From contig JAGVAB010000141.1 in assembly GCA_020060485.1 (NCBI GenBank), forward strand, positions 1-64,000: a stretch of 64,000 nt of DNA, given 5' to 3'. A program made the position numbers and the translations under genes. How positions within the stretch are numbered: position 1 is the stretch's first letter; each line of letters begins with the position of its first letter. This DNA comes from Anaerolineales bacterium. Lineage in GTDB: Bacteria; Chloroflexota; Anaerolineae; Anaerolineales; Anaerolineaceae. The notes under the pieces were generated by a model. That model was not told the DNA's origin. It ran no database searches and was given only the letters and a program-made list of their open reading frames with translations. Below are positions 26,601-35,468 of this stretch, one piece after another.

Positions 26601-28211
26601 ATGAAAAAAGAGGATGTGGCATATCTTTCTTTTCTGGGGGCAGCCCTGATCGGGGTGGTGGTGCTGCGTTTCAGCATGCATTACGGCCCAGGCATCGGCG
26701 GTGATGCCACCATTTATATGACTTCTGCCCGGAATCTGCTGGACGGCAAAGGCTTTGGATTGATCGGGCCGCGCGGCGAGTTTCGCATCCTGCCCTATTT
26801 TGCGCCCTTTTTCTCGTTGGTGCTGGGTTTTCTGGGCTTGGTGGGGCTGCCAATGGAGGCGGCTGCCTTTTGGCTGAACAGCATGCTGTTTGGCGCGTTG
26901 ATCTGGCTGGCATCCGCCGAGACCTGGCGGGTGACGGGTTCATTGGCCGCAACCTGGGCGGTGGCACTGCTGCTGGCGCTTTCTCCGGTTTTGGTGCCGG
27001 TCTTTTCCTGGGCCATGTCGGAGCCGTTGTCCATCTTTTTGGGCTTTGTCTGCCTGGGATTGAGCCTGGCATATCTGCGCCAATCGGAGCGGACCTGGCT
27101 GCTGGCAGCTGCGGCGGCATGTGGCGGGCTGGCATTCCTGACGCGCTATGCGGCCGGGGCGTACCTGGGGGCGGCGGCTTTGCTTCTGGTCGTGTTTAGC
27201 ACAGAGAGCTGGGGTAAGCGTCTGGTCAAGGCTGCTATTTTTAGTCTGGTGGCTATTCTGCCCACCGCAGCCTGGATGGTCTACAATATCAGCCAGACCA
27301 CAACTGTCTCCTCGCGCAGCGTGTTGACCGCGGCTGTCATGCTGGAACGGGTGCGGCTCTTTTGGCCGCAGATGGAAGAGGTGGTATTGTTCTGGCTTGT
27401 GCCCGATTCCTGGGTTCAGGCTCCGCCCTATCCGGCGACCCTCAACCATGTATTGAGCATTGGCTTTGTATTGGGGTTGGCAGTGTGGTCGCTGCTGATC
27501 CTGCGCCTGGCAGGAAAATCAAAGAATAGTGCAGAAGAACTCTACCGCTGGCAAATAGCATTGGCCTTGTTCAGCCTAGTCTATCTGGCGGGCATTGCCC
27601 TGGTCTATTTCACCACCTACCCGCCGATCACCATTGGCAGCAGGATGATGTCCCCGCTGCTGGCGGCGGTTTTGTGTCTGGTGGTGCTGCTGGTGGTGCA
27701 GACCTGGCGGCTGTGGCCGCAGATCAAATGGCTGAAGAACGGCTTGCTGGCAGTTCTGTTTGCATTTGGCGCATGGACTGGCGTGCGCAGCCTGCGCATT
27801 GTACAGCAAAATTATGCGCTGGGTTTGGGTTACAATTCGATCGCCTGGCAAACTTCGGATACCATGCAGGTGGTGCGTGAACTGCAGGCAGATACCTTGA
27901 TGGTGACCAATGAGGAGACTGCTGTTTTACATCTGACCGGGAGGGCGTCCTACCCGCTGGCCGAGATCTTTGTTGACGAGCCGCAGGCGGCGTTTGGTCG
28001 ATATGGGGACGGCGATTTGACAGACGACCCGGCCGAGACTCTCTTCCGCGGCGGCGAGGCCGTGCTGGTGGTCTTCGACAGTCTGCCCGCTCAGGTTTCC
28101 GGCCTGTATGGGGCGCGCAGCGAGGAGTGGGCGGCGGCGCTGGTGGATGGGCTGGAGGTTGTTTACCAAGGTGCGGATGGCGGTATTTATCGTTATCCAA
28201 AGGCGCCGTAG
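26601..28211 (+). CDS. GT-C-type polytopic membrane protein, third of six
   Basis: Membrane protein of 536 aa with about 11-12 hydrophobic segments. The first loop contains GIGGDATIYMTSARNLLDGKG, the D-x-x-x-Y pattern of PMT/ArnT-like GT-C enzymes with the presumed catalytic Asp near residue 35. The C-terminal 130 residues are soluble and include LMVTNEETAVLHLTGRASYPL. AAGGAT precedes the ATG. It forms a run of three GT-C genes with 24848 and 28224. Its first loop matches the next gene more than the previous one. Confidence 0.7.
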   Translation: MKKEDVAYLSFLGAALIGVVVLRFSMHYGPGIGGDATIYMTSARNLLDGKGFGLIGPRGEFRILPYFAPFFSLVLGFLGLVGLPMEAAAFWLNSMLFGALIWLASAETWRVTGSLAATWAVALLLALSPVLVPVFSWAMSEPLSIFLGFVCLGLSLAYLRQSERTWLLAAAAACGGLAFLTRYAAGAYLGAAALLLVVFSTESWGKRLVKAAIFSLVAILPTAAWMVYNISQTTTVSSRSVLTAAVMLERVRLFWPQMEEVVLFWLVPDSWVQAPPYPATLNHVLSIGFVLGLAVWSLLILRLAGKSKNSAEELYRWQIALALFSLVYLAGIALVYFTTYPPITIGSRMMSPLLAAVLCLVVLLVVQTWRLWPQIKWLKNGLLAVLFAFGAWTGVRSLRIVQQNYALGLGYNSIAWQTSDTMQVVRELQADTLMVTNEETAVLHLTGRASYPLAEIFVDEPQAAFGRYGDGDLTDDPAETLFRGGEAVLVVFDSLPAQVSGLYGARSEEWAAALVDGLEVVYQGADGGIYRYPKAP

Positions 28212-28223
28212 AGATTGCATGAA

Positions 28224-29876
28224 ATGGCGAGGAAAAGTGGAAAGGTGAGCAGATTGCAGTGGATTGAAGAGATCGATGCGTTTCTGAACAGGCATCCCGG
28301 CTGGTTCTTTGCCTTGTTGGGTTTGTTAGCGCTGGGTGGAATCGGGCTGATGCTGGCTGTGACCCCGCATGGCATTGGTCTGGTAAATGACTCGGTGGGC
28401 TATGTGGCCGGGGCGCGCAATCTGCTGGCCGGAAATGGCTACAGCCGTTTGACCGGTGATGGCAGCCCGGTGCCCATCACCAATTTTCCGCCCATGTTCT
28501 CATTTGTGTTAGCCGGGATCGGCCTGACCGGGCTGGATGGCACTCCGGCAGCGCATGGTTTGAACGTGATCCTGATGGGGGTAAATGTCTTTCTGATCGG
28601 GCTTGCCGTGCGCCGGGCAACGCGCTCACAGGTTCTGGCGCTGCTGGGCGGACTGATTTTCCTGATCTCTGATCCGGTGATCCGTTCGCATTCTTTTGCC
28701 ATGACCGAACCTTTGTATCTGACTGTGGTGTTTGGCATGTTGTTCTGTCTGGATGCCAGTTTGCGTACCCGCAAATGGGGCTGGCTGGCAGCCAGCGGTT
28801 TTGTGGCCAGTTTGGCCTTTTTGACCCGTTATGTGGGCATTTCCCTGTATGCCCTGGGAGTGGCGGCCTTGCTGGTGCTGCATCCTGAGCCGCAGGCGGG
28901 CAGGATGCTATGGTCCCGGCGCATTCGGGATCTGTTGATCTTTCTGGCAGCGGGGGTTCCCCTGGTGGCTGTCTGGCTGGGACGTAATTATTTTGCCTCC
29001 AGCAATCTGGGCAACCGGCAGTTGATCTACCATGCCATCCCGGCCGAGAAAGTGCGGTTTGGCCTGCTGAATTTTTGGGGCTGGCTGCTGCCGGAGAGCG
29101 GCGGCTTTGTGGAAAAGCTGCTGCCTTTTTGGGGAGGTTTGCTGGCGGTGATCTTGCTGGGGCTGGCAGCCGGAGCAGTGCTGGCCGGGCTGCGTGAATT
29201 ACGCCGCATGCCTTCCGGTCTGGACGAAGGGACAGGCCGTTTTACCTGGCTGTTTGCTCTACAGGCGCTTTCTTACCTGGCGGTGTTGCTGCTTTCGATG
29301 ATGTTTCTGGATGCCAGCCCGATCTTTGAAGACCGCACATTGGTGCTGGTGCAGACTCCGTTGATCGTGTTGGGGATGGCTGCTTTGCGCTGGTTGTGGC
29401 AGCGCAGGCTGAACTGGATGCGCTGGGCAGTGGCGCTGCTGACAATTTTGCTGCTTTTATTTCTGACCGAAGACAGCCTGGATGCCATGCGCGAATTGCG
29501 CTGGGATGGGCAGGGTTTTGCCCATTCGGCCATTCAGGAATCAAGGTTGATCGCCGCCGCCCAGGATTTGCCGGACGAGATGTTGTTATACAGCAATCGG
29601 GTGACGGCGTTGTATATTGTGGTTGGTCTGCCGGCTTATGTGCTGCCTTCGCCGATGAACCCGGCGACCAACTTGCCGCGCGAAGGCTATGAGCAGGACC
29701 TGGCAAACATCCACCAGCGGGTGCTGGAGGGCAAGGCCGCCATGGTTATCTTTAATTATCGCGGTTTGCAAGCAGACCCGGAAGACGCTGACTGGATGGA
29801 AGACCTGACAGTGGGCATGCCCTTGCTGGGTGAATATGATGATGGCGCCATTTTTGGCGTATTGGGCAAGAATTGA
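28224..29876 (+). CDS. GT-C-type polytopic membrane protein, fourth of six
   Basis: Membrane protein of 550 aa with about 11 hydrophobic segments. The first loop has VNDSVGYVAGARNLLAGNGYS, the same D-x-x-x-Y-x3-ARNLL pattern as the preceding protein (GGDATIYMTSARNLLDGKG), so the two are probably paralogues. SDPVIRSHSFAMTEPLYLTV is the TEPL-containing loop typical of the group. I chose the ATG at 28224; a TTG three codons earlier is possible. The soluble C-terminus (from about residue 440) may face outward. Substrate unknown. Confidence 0.7.
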   Translation: MARKSGKVSRLQWIEEIDAFLNRHPGWFFALLGLLALGGIGLMLAVTPHGIGLVNDSVGYVAGARNLLAGNGYSRLTGDGSPVPITNFPPMFSFVLAGIGLTGLDGTPAAHGLNVILMGVNVFLIGLAVRRATRSQVLALLGGLIFLISDPVIRSHSFAMTEPLYLTVVFGMLFCLDASLRTRKWGWLAASGFVASLAFLTRYVGISLYALGVAALLVLHPEPQAGRMLWSRRIRDLLIFLAAGVPLVAVWLGRNYFASSNLGNRQLIYHAIPAEKVRFGLLNFWGWLLPESGGFVEKLLPFWGGLLAVILLGLAAGAVLAGLRELRRMPSGLDEGTGRFTWLFALQALSYLAVLLLSMMFLDASPIFEDRTLVLVQTPLIVLGMAALRWLWQRRLNWMRWAVALLTILLLLFLTEDSLDAMRELRWDGQGFAHSAIQESRLIAAAQDLPDEMLLYSNRVTALYIVVGLPAYVLPSPMNPATNLPREGYEQDLANIHQRVLEGKAAMVIFNYRGLQADPEDADWMEDLTVGMPLLGEYDDGAIFGVLGKN

Positions 29877-29922
29877 TTTCGTATAGCCTGATAGATAAAC
29901 GATGGACATAAAACGAGGAACG

Positions 29923-30747
29923 ATGGGTACGATCTTTGACAAATTCGATTTGAACGGTAAGGTGGCGATTGTTACCGGCGGGGTGGGCTTGCTGGGCAAG
30001 GGTTTCTGCCGTACGCTGGGGCAGGCTGGGGCAAGCGTGGTGGTGGCTGACCTGGATCATTCCCAGGCACAGGAATTTGCTGTCAGCTTGCAAGCGGAAG
30101 GGCTACAGGCTCTGGGAGTTGGGGTGGACGTGACCAAACCCGAATCGGTGCAGGGCATGGTGGATGCCGCCCTGGAGGCATTTGGCCGGCTGGATGTTCT
30201 GGTGTGCAGTGCGGCCATGGATCCCAAGTTTGACGCTGCCAACCAGTCGCAGCAGACAAGCAATGCCTTTGAGGACTATCCTTTGAGCGCCTGGCAGCAG
30301 GCTCTGGATGTCAACCTGACCGGCATGTTCCTGAGCACACAGGCGGCCAGCCGGGTGATGCTGGCGCAAGGCAGCGGGACGATGATCCTGATCTGCTCGA
30401 CTTATGGCCTGGTCGGCCCGGACCAGCGTTTGTACGAGCGCCCAGACGGCCCGCGGCAGTTCAAACCGGTGTTCTACACCGTGACCAAGTCTGGCGTGCT
30501 GGGGTTGACCAAATACCTGGCTACCTATTTTGCCGGGAAGGATATCCGCGTGAATGCGCTAACTCCCGGTGGCGTGTATAACCAGCATGACGAGGTCTTC
30601 ACCGAGAAATATTCCGCCCGCACGGTGCTGGGACGCATGGCCAATATTGACGAAATGAATGGGGCGCTGCTCTTCCTGGCTTCGGAAGCTTCTTCATATA
30701 TGACAGGCTCGAACCTGGTCATGGACGGCGGGTGGACGGCATGGTAA
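29923..30747 (+). CDS. Short-chain dehydrogenase/reductase, PtmA-like
   Basis: Classical SDR of 274 aa. NAD(P) motif TGGVGLLGKGF (about residues 16-26), CSAAMDP, a catalytic Ser in LICSTYGLVGP, and Tyr-x3-Lys in FYTVTKSGVLGLTKYLATYF. The long insertion between Ser and Tyr (DQRLYERPDGPRQF) and the tail SYMTGSNLVMDGGW resemble PtmA of flagellin nonulosonate loci. I use the ATG at 29923, which has GAGGA upstream. It overlaps the NeuA-HAD gene by 7 bp, so it is tightly coupled to the second nonulosonate module. Confidence 0.83.
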   Translation: MGTIFDKFDLNGKVAIVTGGVGLLGKGFCRTLGQAGASVVVADLDHSQAQEFAVSLQAEGLQALGVGVDVTKPESVQGMVDAALEAFGRLDVLVCSAAMDPKFDAANQSQQTSNAFEDYPLSAWQQALDVNLTGMFLSTQAASRVMLAQGSGTMILICSTYGLVGPDQRLYERPDGPRQFKPVFYTVTKSGVLGLTKYLATYFAGKDIRVNALTPGGVYNQHDEVFTEKYSARTVLGRMANIDEMNGALLFLASEASSYMTGSNLVMDGGWTAW

Positions 30748-31976
30748 AACGCAGTGAGGTGCTGGCGGTTGTCCCGGCGCGCGGCGGCTCAAAGGGCATT
30801 CCGCGCAAGAACATCCGCGATTTTGCCGGGTACCCGCTGATCGCGTACAGCATCGCCGCCGGTTTGCAGGCGGAAATGGTGACCAGGGTGGTGGTTTCAA
30901 CCGACGATGAGGAGATCGCCGCGGTGGCGCGCCAGTACGGCGCAGAAGTACCGTTCCTGCGGCCGGCAGAGTTCGCCCAGGACAGCACCCTTGACCTGCC
31001 GGTCTTTGCGCATGTGCTGCAAACCCTGGCGAAAACGGAGGGTTACCGTCCTGAGGTGGTGGTGCAGCTGCGGCCGACTTCGCCCTTCCGGCCGCCTTCG
31101 ATGGTGGATGATGCCGTGCGTTTGCTGCTGGCGCACCCCGAAGCGGATTCGGTGCGCGGCGTGGTGCCGGCCGGGCAGAATCCGCACAAGATGTGGCGCA
31201 TTGACTCGCAAAGCAGCAGGATGACATCTTTGCTGCAAGTGGAAGGCATTCCAGAACCGTACAATGCCCCGCGCCAGGCGCTGCCGCCTGTCTACTGGCA
31301 GACTGGTCATATTGACGCCATTCGTCCGGCGGCGATCCTTGAACAGCATTCGATGAGTGGACAGGTGATCTTGCCGCTTATGATTGACCCACTGTACACC
31401 GTTGACATTGATACGCCCGCAGATTGGGCACGTTATGAAGCGCAGGCGCGGCAAGGTGGGCTGGAAATAGTACGGCCAGGTCGCAGTGGGCGCAGTTTCC
31501 CCACCCAGGTGGAACTGGTTGTCTTTGATTTTGACGGGGTGATGACGGACGACAGGGTGTGGATCAATCAGGATGGAGTGGAGATGGTGGCTGCCCACCG
31601 TGGCGATGGTGCGGGCATCAAAATGCTGCGCCAGACCGGGGTGAAAACCATGGTGCTTTCTACTGAGGCCAACCCGGTGGTGGCTGCCCGCTGTGATAAA
31701 TTGAAAATGCCTGTCCTGCAAGGAATTGAGGATAAGGGAACAGTTCTAGAGCAGTACCTGGTTGATTACCACATTGATCCAAAGAACGTGATCTATGTGG
31801 GCAATGATGTCAATGATCTGCCCTGTTTCCCGGTGGCCGGTTATGCGGTGGCTGTGGCGGACGCAGTGGCGGAAGTCAGAAGCGCGGCTGATCTGGTGCT
31901 CACCCGCAAGGGAGGCCAGGGGGCTGTGCGTGAAATATGTGAGATGATCCTGCGAGAAAGAGCCGAAAGGAGCTAA
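30741..31976 (+). CDS. neuA: CMP-nonulosonate synthetase fused to a KdsC-like HAD phosphatase
   Basis: Bifunctional protein of 411 aa. Residues about 5-235 form an acylneuraminate cytidylyltransferase with AVVPARGGSKGIPRKN, VVVSTDDEEIA and QLRPTSPFRP; it would make the CMP-activated sugar from CTP. Residues about 255-411 form a C0-type HAD phosphatase: VFDFDGVMTDD supplies the nucleophile pair and VGNDVNDLPC the Mg-binding acids, so both sites look complete. Similar fusions include vertebrate CMAS. Attached to NeuB, the HAD half may dephosphorylate a 9-phosphate product (as in Kdn/sialic acid 9-phosphate routes) or serve mainly for assembly. The ATG at 30741 overlaps the previous stop. Confidence 0.88.
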   Translation: MVKRSEVLAVVPARGGSKGIPRKNIRDFAGYPLIAYSIAAGLQAEMVTRVVVSTDDEEIAAVARQYGAEVPFLRPAEFAQDSTLDLPVFAHVLQTLAKTEGYRPEVVVQLRPTSPFRPPSMVDDAVRLLLAHPEADSVRGVVPAGQNPHKMWRIDSQSSRMTSLLQVEGIPEPYNAPRQALPPVYWQTGHIDAIRPAAILEQHSMSGQVILPLMIDPLYTVDIDTPADWARYEAQARQGGLEIVRPGRSGRSFPTQVELVVFDFDGVMTDDRVWINQDGVEMVAAHRGDGAGIKMLRQTGVKTMVLSTEANPVVAARCDKLKMPVLQGIEDKGTVLEQYLVDYHIDPKNVIYVGNDVNDLPCFPVAGYAVAVADAVAEVRSAADLVLTRKGGQGAVREICEMILRERAERS

Positions 31977-31981
31977 CCCAA

Positions 31982-32869
31982 ATGGCAAAGACCATTCAGA
32001 TAGGCAATCGCATTGTTGGTGAAGGATACCCGACCTATATTGTTGCAGAAATTGGCATCAACCACAATGGCGATATGGAAGTTACCAAGGAGTTGATCCG
32101 CCGCGCCAAGAAAGCCGGTGTGGATGCAATCAAATTGCAGAAACGCACGCCGGAATTATGCGTGCCGCCCGAACAGCGCGACCAGATGCGCGACACACCG
32201 TGGGGTTATATCAGCTACATGGATTACCGCTACAAGGTCGAATTTGGCAGAGCCGAGTATGAGGAAATTGACCGGTATTGCAGGGAGGTGGGTATTGACT
32301 GGTTTGTCTCGGTATGGGACGAAGAAGCGGTGGATTTCATGGAAGCCTTTGACCCGCTGTGTTACAAAACCCCGTCTGCTTCGTTGACCGACCTGCCCTT
32401 GCTGCGCAAATTGCGTGCCACTGGCCGGCCGATCATCATCTCCACTGGAATGTCCACTATGGACGAGATGCAAAAAGCGGTGGACGTGGTCGGTTTGGAC
32501 AACATGCTGATGTGTCACTCAACCAGTGCATACCCCTGCCCGCCGGAGGAATTGAACCTGCGCATGCTGGAAACGCTCAAGAGGACGTTTGATTGCCCGA
32601 TTGGGTATTCCGGGCATGAAGTGGGTTTGATCACAACAGTGGTGGCGGTTTCGATGGGCGCCTGTATGGTTGAACGGCATTACACTCTCGATCGGGCCAT
32701 GTGGGGCAGTGATCAAGCCGCTTCGGTGGAGCCGGAAGGGTTTCAGCGGCTGGTGAAGTATATCCGCGTGACCGAAGCCGCCCTGGGTGACGGGGTAAAA
32801 CGCGTGTATGACAGCGAGCTGGCCGGGTTGCGCAAACTCCGTAGAGTTCGGGGTGATCTGGAAGTCTGA
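31982..32869 (+). CDS. neuB: NeuB-family nonulosonic acid synthase lacking the SAF domain
   Basis: Second sialic-acid-type synthase, 295 aa. The catalytic barrel is complete: IVAEIGINHNGDMEVTKELI (about residues 17-36), DAIKLQKRTP, CYKTPSASLTDLPLL, IISTGMSTMDEM, CHSTSAYPCPPEELNL, IGYSGHEVGL, ACMVERHYTLDRAMWGSDQAASVEP. It ends right after the barrel, about 50-60 residues shorter than standard NeuB, so the C-terminal antifreeze-like domain that covers the active site of the partner subunit is missing. It lies 5 bp after the NeuA-HAD gene, with AAAGGAG before the ATG. The two together should make and activate the second nonulosonate. Confidence 0.88.
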   Translation: MAKTIQIGNRIVGEGYPTYIVAEIGINHNGDMEVTKELIRRAKKAGVDAIKLQKRTPELCVPPEQRDQMRDTPWGYISYMDYRYKVEFGRAEYEEIDRYCREVGIDWFVSVWDEEAVDFMEAFDPLCYKTPSASLTDLPLLRKLRATGRPIIISTGMSTMDEMQKAVDVVGLDNMLMCHSTSAYPCPPEELNLRMLETLKRTFDCPIGYSGHEVGLITTVVAVSMGACMVERHYTLDRAMWGSDQAASVEPEGFQRLVKYIRVTEAALGDGVKRVYDSELAGLRKLRRVRGDLEV

Positions 32870-34473
32870 TGCCCTCGATTTTGGATCGCAAAGATGCACT
32901 TTTACGGCGGTGGGCGCACCGCGCAGCCAACCGGCGGCTGCAAACGATGGCCTTGCGGGTGCGTGAACACGCGCCGGCGGGTGAAGGCGTGCTGCCGGTG
33001 GTCTTCTTCAATGCCTCAACCCGCCTGGAGAACACCAGCCAGAATGCCGCTTTCTCCTTGCTGGCGAGTTGGAGTTTGCGCCTTTCCGGTACGCCAGTGG
33101 TGCATTTTGTGTGTGGGGCGGGCATGACCCGCTGCGTGTTGGGCACCAATCGCGACGACCTGGCTGCCGAGCCGCCCTGCCGCAGATGCATTTCCCAATC
33201 GGTACGCACCTTCAATGGGGCGAAGGCCGAGTGGTGCATTTACCAGGTTGACGAAGGTTTGCAGGCGGCACTGGCAGGATTGCGCCTGGCTGAGCTGGTG
33301 ACATTGGTGTATCAGGATGTGCCGCTGGGCGAACTGGTATTGTCTTCTCTGCGCTGGACGTTGCGCCGCCACCATTTGCAGGATGATGAGCCAACGCGCT
33401 TCCTGTGCCGCCAGTTTCTGGTCTCTGCCTGGGCCATTGCCTGCAAGTTTTCGGCCTTGCTGGACAAGGTCAAACCTCAGGCGGTGGTGGTATTCAATGG
33501 CATGTTCTTCCCCGAAGCCACAGCCCGTCATCTGGCGCAGCAGCGCGGCATCCGGGTCATTACACACGAGGTTGGCTTTCGGCCATTATCAGGGTTCTTT
33601 ACCACCGGCGAGGCGACGGCTTCGCCCATTGACCTGCCGCCAGACTTTACCCTGACCCCGGCTCAGGAAAACGAGCTGGATGCTTATCTGGGCCAGCGTT
33701 TCCAGGGCAATTTTCAGATGGCCGGAATACGCTTCTGGCCGGAGATGAAAGGTATGCCGTCCGAGTTTTGGCAAAAGGCAAGCAATTTCCGCCAGATCGT
33801 GCCGGTGTTCACCAACGTGGTCTTTGACACCAGCCAGACGCATGCCAATGTCATCTTCCCGCATATGTTTGCCTGGCTGGATGTGGTGCTGGAAGTCATC
33901 AAAGCTCACCCTGAAACCCTGTTTGTCTTGCGTGCCCACCCGGATGAAACCCGCCCGGGCAAGGAGAGCCGGGAGAGTGTAGCCCAGTGGGTGCAGCAAA
34001 ACCAGGTTGATCGACTTGCCAATGTCCATTATCTGGATGCTGACCAGTATATCAATTCCTATGAATTGATCCAGGCATCAAAATTCAGCATGGTGTACAA
34101 CTCGACCATTGGTCTGGAGGCTGCCATTCTGGGCAGTACGGTGCTGTGCGGCGGCAAATCGCGCTTCACCCAGGATGCAATTGCCGTCCTGCCCGATTCG
34201 GCGGCGACTTTCCGGCAAAAGCTGGAAGAACTTCTGGAAGCAGAGATGCTGGATACGCCGCCCGAATACCGCCAGAATGCCAGGCGCTTCTTCTATTATC
34301 AGGTCTTTCACCGGGCGCTGCCTTTTGATGATTTTCTGGAAGAGGACAAATATTGGAAGGGTTATGTGCGTTTGAAGAAATTTGACTGGTCAGCGCTGCT
34401 GCCTGAGAAATCGGAAACCATGCAGGTGATCGTGAACGGCATTTTGCATGATGAACCGTTCGCCATGCCTTGA
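32869..34473 (+). CDS. Capsule-synthesis-type GT-B protein with cysteine motif
   Basis: Predicted cytoplasmic glycosyltransferase-like protein of 534 aa. The C-terminal half has VLRAHPDETRPGK, then IQASKFSMVYNSTIGLEAAILG followed by TVLCGGKSRFT, the donor-site pattern of the KpsS/KpsC capsule family. The N-terminal third contains MTRCVLGTNRDDL and a PPCRRC motif near residue 105 (CxxC plus an upstream Cys), possibly a metal site. Its start codon shares one base with the NeuB stop (TGATG), so it is coupled to the nonulosonate genes and may transfer that sugar. The protein at 10280 shares the C-terminal pattern but lacks the cysteines. Confidence 0.65.
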   Translation: MPSILDRKDALLRRWAHRAANRRLQTMALRVREHAPAGEGVLPVVFFNASTRLENTSQNAAFSLLASWSLRLSGTPVVHFVCGAGMTRCVLGTNRDDLAAEPPCRRCISQSVRTFNGAKAEWCIYQVDEGLQAALAGLRLAELVTLVYQDVPLGELVLSSLRWTLRRHHLQDDEPTRFLCRQFLVSAWAIACKFSALLDKVKPQAVVVFNGMFFPEATARHLAQQRGIRVITHEVGFRPLSGFFTTGEATASPIDLPPDFTLTPAQENELDAYLGQRFQGNFQMAGIRFWPEMKGMPSEFWQKASNFRQIVPVFTNVVFDTSQTHANVIFPHMFAWLDVVLEVIKAHPETLFVLRAHPDETRPGKESRESVAQWVQQNQVDRLANVHYLDADQYINSYELIQASKFSMVYNSTIGLEAAILGSTVLCGGKSRFTQDAIAVLPDSAATFRQKLEELLEAEMLDTPPEYRQNARRFFYYQVFHRALPFDDFLEEDKYWKGYVRLKKFDWSALLPEKSETMQVIVNGILHDEPFAMP

Positions 34474-34489
34474 ACATGTAAAAAGGCTT

Positions 34490-35458
34490 ATGAAACCAAC
34501 TTGCTCCATCATCATTCGTGCCTATAACGAAGAAAAACACATTGGCCGCTTGTTGACCGGCATCATGCAGCAAACGCTGAAAGATGTGCAGATCATCCTG
34601 GTTGATTCGGGCTCATCCGATGCCACAGTGGGGATCGCTTCGCGCTTTCCGGTGGAGGTGGTGCATATCCGTCCGGAGGAATTCACTTTTGGGCGTTCGC
34701 TAAACCTGGGCATTGCCAGAGCGGAGGCAGACCTGGTGGTGATGGCCAGCGCTCATGTGTACCCGGTGTACCCGGACTGGCTGGAAAAATTGATTGCTCC
34801 CTTTGTGGATGCCAATGTGGCCCTGGCCTATGGCAAGCAACGCGGGGCAGAGACAAGCCATTTCTCGGAACATCAGATCTTCCAGCACTGGTACCCGGAT
34901 GTGCACAAGCCGCGCCAGGACTATCCCTTTTGCAATAATGCCAACTCGGCCATCCGGCGGGCGCTGTGGGAAGAGCATCCCTATGAAGAGGCGCTGCCAG
35001 CTTTGGAAGACCTGGCCTGGGCCAAATGGGTACAGGCCCAGGGTTATGATATTTCCTATGTGCCGGAGGCCGAGATCATCCATGTGCATCAGGAGACCTG
35101 GCAGTCGGTCTATAACCGCTACCGGCGTGAAGGTATGGCTTTCAAGCAAATCTACCCCGATGCGCATTTTCAGGCAGCAGACCGCCGGCGCTATTTTGTA
35201 CAGAACGTGATCAGTGACTGGAAGGCGGCCCGCGGTCAGGGACTGTTGAGCAAGGTCTGGAAAGAAGTGGTAATGTTCCGCTGGCAGCAGTTCAACGGTA
35301 CCTATCAGGGTTATAAAACCGGCACCCTCACCTGGAAGCTGCGTGAAACCTTTTATTATCCGCACAGCGAAAGTGAGGGCGGTCGTTTGGGCAGGCGAAC
35401 GGTAGAACCCATCCGTTATGAAGATTTGAGCGGCCATTCATCAGAGACAAAAGAATGA
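34490..35458 (+). CDS. Glycosyltransferase family 2
   Basis: Predicted GT-A inverting glycosyltransferase of 322 aa. CSIIIRAYNEEKHIGRLL (residues 4-21), VDSGSSDATVGIA, LNLGIARAEADLVVMASAH (metal-binding region with ASAH replacing the usual D-x-D), and EALPALEDLAWAKWVQ, whose ED pair is the likely catalytic base. The ATG at 34490 follows AAAAGG. Its place between the NeuB and second NeuA-like gene links it to the same glycan segment. Substrate unknown. Confidence 0.85.
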   Translation: MKPTCSIIIRAYNEEKHIGRLLTGIMQQTLKDVQIILVDSGSSDATVGIASRFPVEVVHIRPEEFTFGRSLNLGIARAEADLVVMASAHVYPVYPDWLEKLIAPFVDANVALAYGKQRGAETSHFSEHQIFQHWYPDVHKPRQDYPFCNNANSAIRRALWEEHPYEEALPALEDLAWAKWVQAQGYDISYVPEAEIIHVHQETWQSVYNRYRREGMAFKQIYPDAHFQAADRRRYFVQNVISDWKAARGQGLLSKVWKEVVMFRWQQFNGTYQGYKTGTLTWKLRETFYYPHSESEGGRLGRRTVEPIRYEDLSGHSSETKE

Positions 35459-35468
35459 AGAGGTTGAA

